A stretch of DNA of 24,206 nucleotides from an uncultured Lachnospiraceae bacterium (GTDB lineage: Bacteria > Bacillota > Clostridia > Lachnospirales > Lachnospiraceae). The notes beneath the pieces are model-generated. The model saw only the letters and a list, made by a program, of their open reading frames with translations. It made no database searches and had not been told where the DNA came from. The number at the start of each line of letters is the position of its first letter. Position 1 is the first letter of the stretch. The stretch covers positions 1 to 24,206 of the forward strand of contig CAJUNP010000033.1 of the NCBI GenBank assembly GCA_910587935.1, in the 5' to 3' direction. Both the position numbers and the translations under genes were made by a program. Below are positions 21,100-24,206 of this stretch, piece after piece.

Positions 21100-22056
21100 T
21101 TATACAGCCATCAGAGCCACCAGGCATAAAAGCGCCGTTACAATGGAAAAAACTGCCACAACTCTGGTTTCCGACCAGCCGCATAACTCAAAATGATGAT
21201 GAATCGGCGCCATTTTGAAAATCCGCTTTCCTCCGCTCAGTTTAAAATACCCAACCTGCAGAATTACCGATAAAACTTCAACCGCATACACCAGTCCGAC
21301 AATCGCGATAAAAATCGGCATCTGCATCATATACGCTGTGGCAGCCACAAAACCACCCAACGCCAAAGACCCCGTATCCCCCATAAAGACCGAAGCCGGA
21401 TATACATTAAACAGTAAAAAACCAAGCAGCGCGCCTACAACCGCGCAGGTAATCGGTTCCACACCGCTGTTCGTTCCGATTGCAACCACGGAAAAAAAGG
21501 TCGCCACCATAACCGTAACGCTGCTTGCAAGACCGTCCAGGCCGTCCGTAAAATTCGTTCCGTTAACCGTCGCTATGATTATAAAAAACATAGCCGGCAC
21601 CGCCAGCACTCCCAGATCCAGATAGTGTCCCGGCCAGAAAGGAATCCGCATTGCCAGAGAAACGTCTGTATAATGGATCAGATAGTATGCAAAGACTCCC
21701 GTCACGATAATCTGCAAAAGCATTTTCTGCCATGCCCGAAGACCCATGGAACGCTTTAAGACCACTTTAATATAATCATCCAGAAACCCGATCAGACCAA
21801 AACCAAGCGTTAAAAACAGTATCGGAATGATTTTCGGATAATCCCGAACGTACAGTAAAGACGTAACCACTACACTTACCAGGATTATGATCCCGCCCAT
21901 GGTAGGCGTACCCGATTTCTTCAGGTGACTCTTGGGGCCTTCGTCACGGACTGTCTGCCCGACTTTCAGCCTCCGCAGAAAAGGAATTACTACGGGCCCT
22001 AAAATAACGCAGATCGCAAACGATATAATTACCGACATTATGATTGTATTGTTCAT
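21100..22056 (-). CDS. mraY: Phospho-N-acetylmuramoyl-pentapeptide-transferase (MraY)
   Basis: MraY moves phospho-MurNAc-pentapeptide to undecaprenyl phosphate, making lipid I. It has about ten membrane helices. GPKSHLKKSGTPTMGG, the Asp pair and basic stretch in GFLDDYIKVVLKRSMGL, NGTNFTDGLDGLA and the late MAPIHHHFELCGWSE are all family hallmarks and line the Mg2+ and substrate site. The open frame reaches an ATG at 22095 inside the PBP stop region, but that start has no SD. ATG at 22056 starts right before the first helix and gives 318 residues, close to the family norm; its AAAGGA is 11-12 bases away, a little far. Confidence 0.97.
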   Translation of the reverse strand: MNNTIIMSVIISFAICVILGPVVIPFLRRLKVGQTVRDEGPKSHLKKSGTPTMGGIIILVSVVVTSLLYVRDYPKIIPILFLTLGFGLIGFLDDYIKVVLKRSMGLRAWQKMLLQIIVTGVFAYYLIHYTDVSLAMRIPFWPGHYLDLGVLAVPAMFFIIIATVNGTNFTDGLDGLASSVTVMVATFFSVVAIGTNSGVEPITCAVVGALLGFLLFNVYPASVFMGDTGSLALGGFVAATAYMMQMPIFIAIVGLVYAVEVLSVILQVGYFKLSGGKRIFKMAPIHHHFELCGWSETRVVAVFSIVTALLCLVALMAV

Positions 22057-22087
22057 TAAAATTCCAGTCCTTTCTGAAATGCTTATC

Positions 22088-23827
22088 TTATCCATTATAA
22101 TCCATTATATCCAAATAAGGAAGAATATTTTCAAAAAGCTGTCTTACCACCGGCGCTGCAATTTGGCCCCCATAATATGTACCCTGGGGATTATTAATAA
22201 TTGCCACTGCGATCACCTGGGGATCATCTGCCGGTGCAAATCCGAGAAAAGACGAAATATACTTGCCGCTTCCTCTCGGAAGCGTCTGACTGGTAGCCGT
22301 CTTTCCGCCGATTCTGTAACCTTCCACCTGTCCGTTCTTCCCGCCGCCTTCCGCAACAACCATCTCCAACATCATCCGCATGGTTTCGGAAGTCTGTTCG
22401 CTGACAATCCCTTCCGTTACCGGATAATTCAGTTCCGAGACAAGATTCCCTTCGCTGTCTGCAACCTTTACACCAAAATGCGGCGTTACTCTGTTTCCTC
22501 CGTTAATAATGGAAGAAACGGTAGTCAGCAGTTGAATCGGCGTAATCTGAAAGGACTGCCCAAAAGAAATTGTCGCAAGCTCTACCATTCCGATATTTTC
22601 CAGCTTATGCATAATCGTTCCGGCTTCGCCCGGAAGATCGATTCCCGTTTTGTTTAACAGTCCGAACTGCTTAAAATAGCGGTAATACGATTCTGCTCCC
22701 AGACGCAGTCCGACCGTTACAAAAGCGGGATTGCAGGAATTCATCGTCGCCTGTATAAAATTCTGTCCGCCGTGGCCGCCGACTTTATGGCATCGTATTT
22801 TCCGGTCTTCCACCATAACAAAACCCGGGCAGCTGAAGGTGCTTTCCGGCGTTACCACCCCTTCCTCCAGACCCGCGGCGGCAGTAATGATTTTGAATGT
22901 AGACCCCGGCTCATACGTATCGTTAATACAGCCGTTTCTCCACATCCGATTTAAAAGCTCCTGCTTTTTCTCACTGCTTAAACCTTCGGAAGAAGTATCC
23001 GCGGGCAGCTCGTAAGGATTGTTCAAATCAAATTCCGGCACATTGACCATGGCAAGCAGTTCTCCGTTCTGCGGATTCATAACCAATATGGATACACTGT
23101 CTGCCTGTTTTGTTTCCATTGCCTGATACGCGAGCTGCGTCGCATAGCTTTGTATGTTCATGTCAAGACTTAAATATAAATCGTTTCCGTTTACCGGTTC
23201 AATCCGGCTTTCTCCCGCCTCAGACACTTCCACGCCCTTTGCATCCGTAACTGTGAGAATCGTGCCTTCCATGCCTTTGAGGTACTCTTCGTAAATAACT
23301 TCAAGTCCGATAATTCCCTGATTATCCGCTCCCGTAAAACCAAGTACCTTGGAAGCCAGCGAATCATAGGGATAGTATCTTTTATAATCTTCATCTACTT
23401 TTACGCCGTCCAGATTATATTCCCTGATTCTGTCTCCCGTTTCTTTATCCACGTTGCTCTTAATCCGTTCAATAGCGGAATATTTTTCCACGCGCTGTGT
23501 GACAAATTCCTCCGAAAGGCCCAATTCACTGCACAAAACCTCCACAACCCGTTCTTTGTCCTTTACCTGGTTATGAATTACCGAAACCGTACATACGGTC
23601 CGGTTATCGGCAATAACGGCGCCGTTTGCATCCAGAATCCTTCCCCTTGCAGCTTTGATACTTCGCTCTCTTTCATGAAGCCGCTGCGCAAGTCCCGAAT
23701 AATATACACTTTCAAATACCATCAGATACAAAAGCCGTACAAACAACAGCGTCAGCAATCCGGCGCATAAAAAAAATACAACAACTATCTTTTTTCTTAT
23801 ATAAGTTTTGTTTTTTGCTTCCTGCAT
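22088..23827 (-). CDS. ftsI: Class B penicillin-binding protein (FtsI/PbpB/SpoVD-like transpeptidase)
   Basis: This D,D-transpeptidase cross-links septal peptidoglycan. From ATG at 23827 it has 579 residues: a basic tail, one membrane helix (about 16-38), a dimerisation/pedestal domain from about 55 with RGRILDANG, and a transpeptidase domain from about 245. Active-site motifs are STFK with Ser309, SCN (364-366) and KTA (509-511) where most relatives have KTG. No PASTA domain follows, unlike SpoVD or PbpB of Bacillus. An upstream ATG at 23839 has no SD, while the chosen start has GAGG six bases away; that SD lies in a long hairpin. It directly precedes mraY. Confidence 0.93.
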   Translation of the reverse strand: MQEAKNKTYIRKKIVVVFFLCAGLLTLLFVRLLYLMVFESVYYSGLAQRLHERERSIKAARGRILDANGAVIADNRTVCTVSVIHNQVKDKERVVEVLCSELGLSEEFVTQRVEKYSAIERIKSNVDKETGDRIREYNLDGVKVDEDYKRYYPYDSLASKVLGFTGADNQGIIGLEVIYEEYLKGMEGTILTVTDAKGVEVSEAGESRIEPVNGNDLYLSLDMNIQSYATQLAYQAMETKQADSVSILVMNPQNGELLAMVNVPEFDLNNPYELPADTSSEGLSSEKKQELLNRMWRNGCINDTYEPGSTFKIITAAAGLEEGVVTPESTFSCPGFVMVEDRKIRCHKVGGHGGQNFIQATMNSCNPAFVTVGLRLGAESYYRYFKQFGLLNKTGIDLPGEAGTIMHKLENIGMVELATISFGQSFQITPIQLLTTVSSIINGGNRVTPHFGVKVADSEGNLVSELNYPVTEGIVSEQTSETMRMMLEMVVAEGGGKNGQVEGYRIGGKTATSQTLPRGSGKYISSFLGFAPADDPQVIAVAIINNPQGTYYGGQIAAPVVRQLFENILPYLDIMDYNG

Positions 23828-23831
23828 GGAA

Positions 23832-23881
23832 AACCTCATAAAAAAGGTATTAATACAATTTATTACCGTTTTTATGAGGTT
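23832..23881 (-). promoter_or_regulatory. Long hairpin hiding the SD of the PBP gene
   Basis: A perfect 13-bp stem (23832-23844 with 23869-23881) continues inward with 4 and 3 further pairs across single mismatches and closes a 6-nt AT loop. The 3' arm on the minus strand contains TATGAGG, that is, the GAGG used by the ATG at 23827. Only TTCC follows the stem, so it does not look like a standard terminator. Confidence 0.6.
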
Positions 23882-23912
23882 ATTCTACTCCCAAATGTTT
23901 TTCCATCAGTGT

Positions 23913-24206
23913 TTATTCAAAAGCGGAAAAAGTACTGTCTATCGGATCGCCCGTATCCGGGTCCACACTTTCTCCGGTTTCAGGGTTAACCGCATATCCG
24001 GTGACCGGATCAATCGGAAAATCTTTCCATGGCGTATTGACTGTCGGCTCCGGTTCACTGCCCTCTCCGTCGCCTTCCGTTCCGGCGCCCTCCGGATCCT
24101 CCCCGCTTTCCTCCGGTTCCTCCTCCGAGGACTCTTCCGGCTGCGTCGTATAACGGTTGGTAATCTCCAACTGTCTTTCTTCCAGTTCCTTCATTTCATC
24201 TTCACT
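23913..24206 (-). CDS. C-terminal part of a probable FtsL-like division protein (cut by window edge)
   Basis: The reading frame is open to the window edge, so the true start is outside; 97 residues and the stop are visible. The first visible residues (SEDEMKELEERQLEITNRY) could end a coiled coil, as in FtsL/DivIC proteins. The rest is a very acidic, Glu/Pro/Gly/Ser-rich tail of about 45 residues, then an octapeptide repeat region and the end STFSAFE. The gene occupies the usual ftsL place directly before the class B PBP gene, which is the main reason for the call. The tail would lie outside the membrane if the protein has FtsL topology. Confidence 0.5.
   Translation of the reverse strand, partial: SEDEMKELEERQLEITNRYTTQPEESSEEEPEESGEDPEGAGTEGDGEGSEPEPTVNTPWKDFPIDPVTGYAVNPETGESVDPDTGDPIDSTFSAFE
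23940..24011 (-). repeat. Three octapeptide repeats (D/N)PxTGxx(V/I)
   Basis: Three perfect-register units, DPVTGYAV, NPETGESV and DPDTGDPI, follow each other without gaps in the C-terminal tail of the FtsL-like protein. Each unit is 24 bases. The DNA itself is less regular, so the repeat is kept at the protein level. Confidence 0.85.

Noticed and set aside
21932..22657. A 241-codon plus-strand open frame opposite mraY and the PBP gene
   Set aside because: It spans the antisense of two clear genes and has no recognisable domain or SD.
1..24206. CRISPR arrays, transposons, prophage genes, riboswitches or rRNA
   Set aside because: No spaced direct repeats, transposase, integrase, phage structural genes or recognisable riboswitch core were found; the gaps are short and mostly explained by promoters and terminators.

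Overview
The window looks like chromosomal core DNA of a spore-forming Gram-positive anaerobe, most likely a Lachnospiraceae (Clostridia). The evidence is the linked spoIIGA-sigE, sigG and YlmC/YmxH sporulation genes, two small protein families (DUF5688, DUF6472) that I know mainly from Lachnospiraceae, a dcw cluster that runs into ftsZ-spoIIGA-sigE, strong Shine-Dalgarno (SD) sites and frequent TTG/GTG starts. Nearly every gene is on the minus strand; only sigG is on the plus strand. I see no insertion sequence, prophage, CRISPR array or rRNA.

From the right edge, in transcription order on the minus strand, comes a compact division and peptidoglycan cluster: the end of a probable FtsL-like gene, a class B PBP, mraY, murD, ftsW/spoVE, murA, divIB/ftsQ and ftsZ. 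Then follow spoIIGA and sigE, behind a promoter with a 21-bp spacer like the Spo0A-activated spoIIG promoter of Bacillus. Next is a small operon with its own promoter: a CheX-type phosphatase domain behind MshEN-like repeats, a stand-alone CheY receiver, a divergent Lgt-family membrane protein and a small Cys-rich DUF6472 protein. It ends at a terminator facing sigG.

sigG (plus) and ylmC (minus) diverge from a shared intergenic region with overlapping candidate sporulation promoters. Left of ylmC lie nrdR and a five-gene peptide/nickel-class ABC importer operon (lipoprotein, two permeases, two short ATPases). The importer promoter carries a CodY-like box and a small dyad. Then come yqeG-aroE-aroK-aroQ, with shikimate pathway genes tightly packed, followed by efp, a DUF5688 gene and the first part of a tRNA-Arg(CCG) gene cut by the window edge.

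The best candidates for something new are: (1) the MshEN-like/CheX fusion beside a lone CheY, sitting between the sporulation sigma genes with no CheA or receptor in view; (2) its neighbour, an Lgt-family protein whose signature has Cys in place of the conserved Asn and Glu; (3) promoters built into terminators or dyads at spoIIGA, nrdR and yqeG; and (4) a long hairpin that hides the ribosome binding site of the PBP gene. No gap without a gene exceeds 300 bases. All family and site assignments come from reading the sequence; no database search was run.
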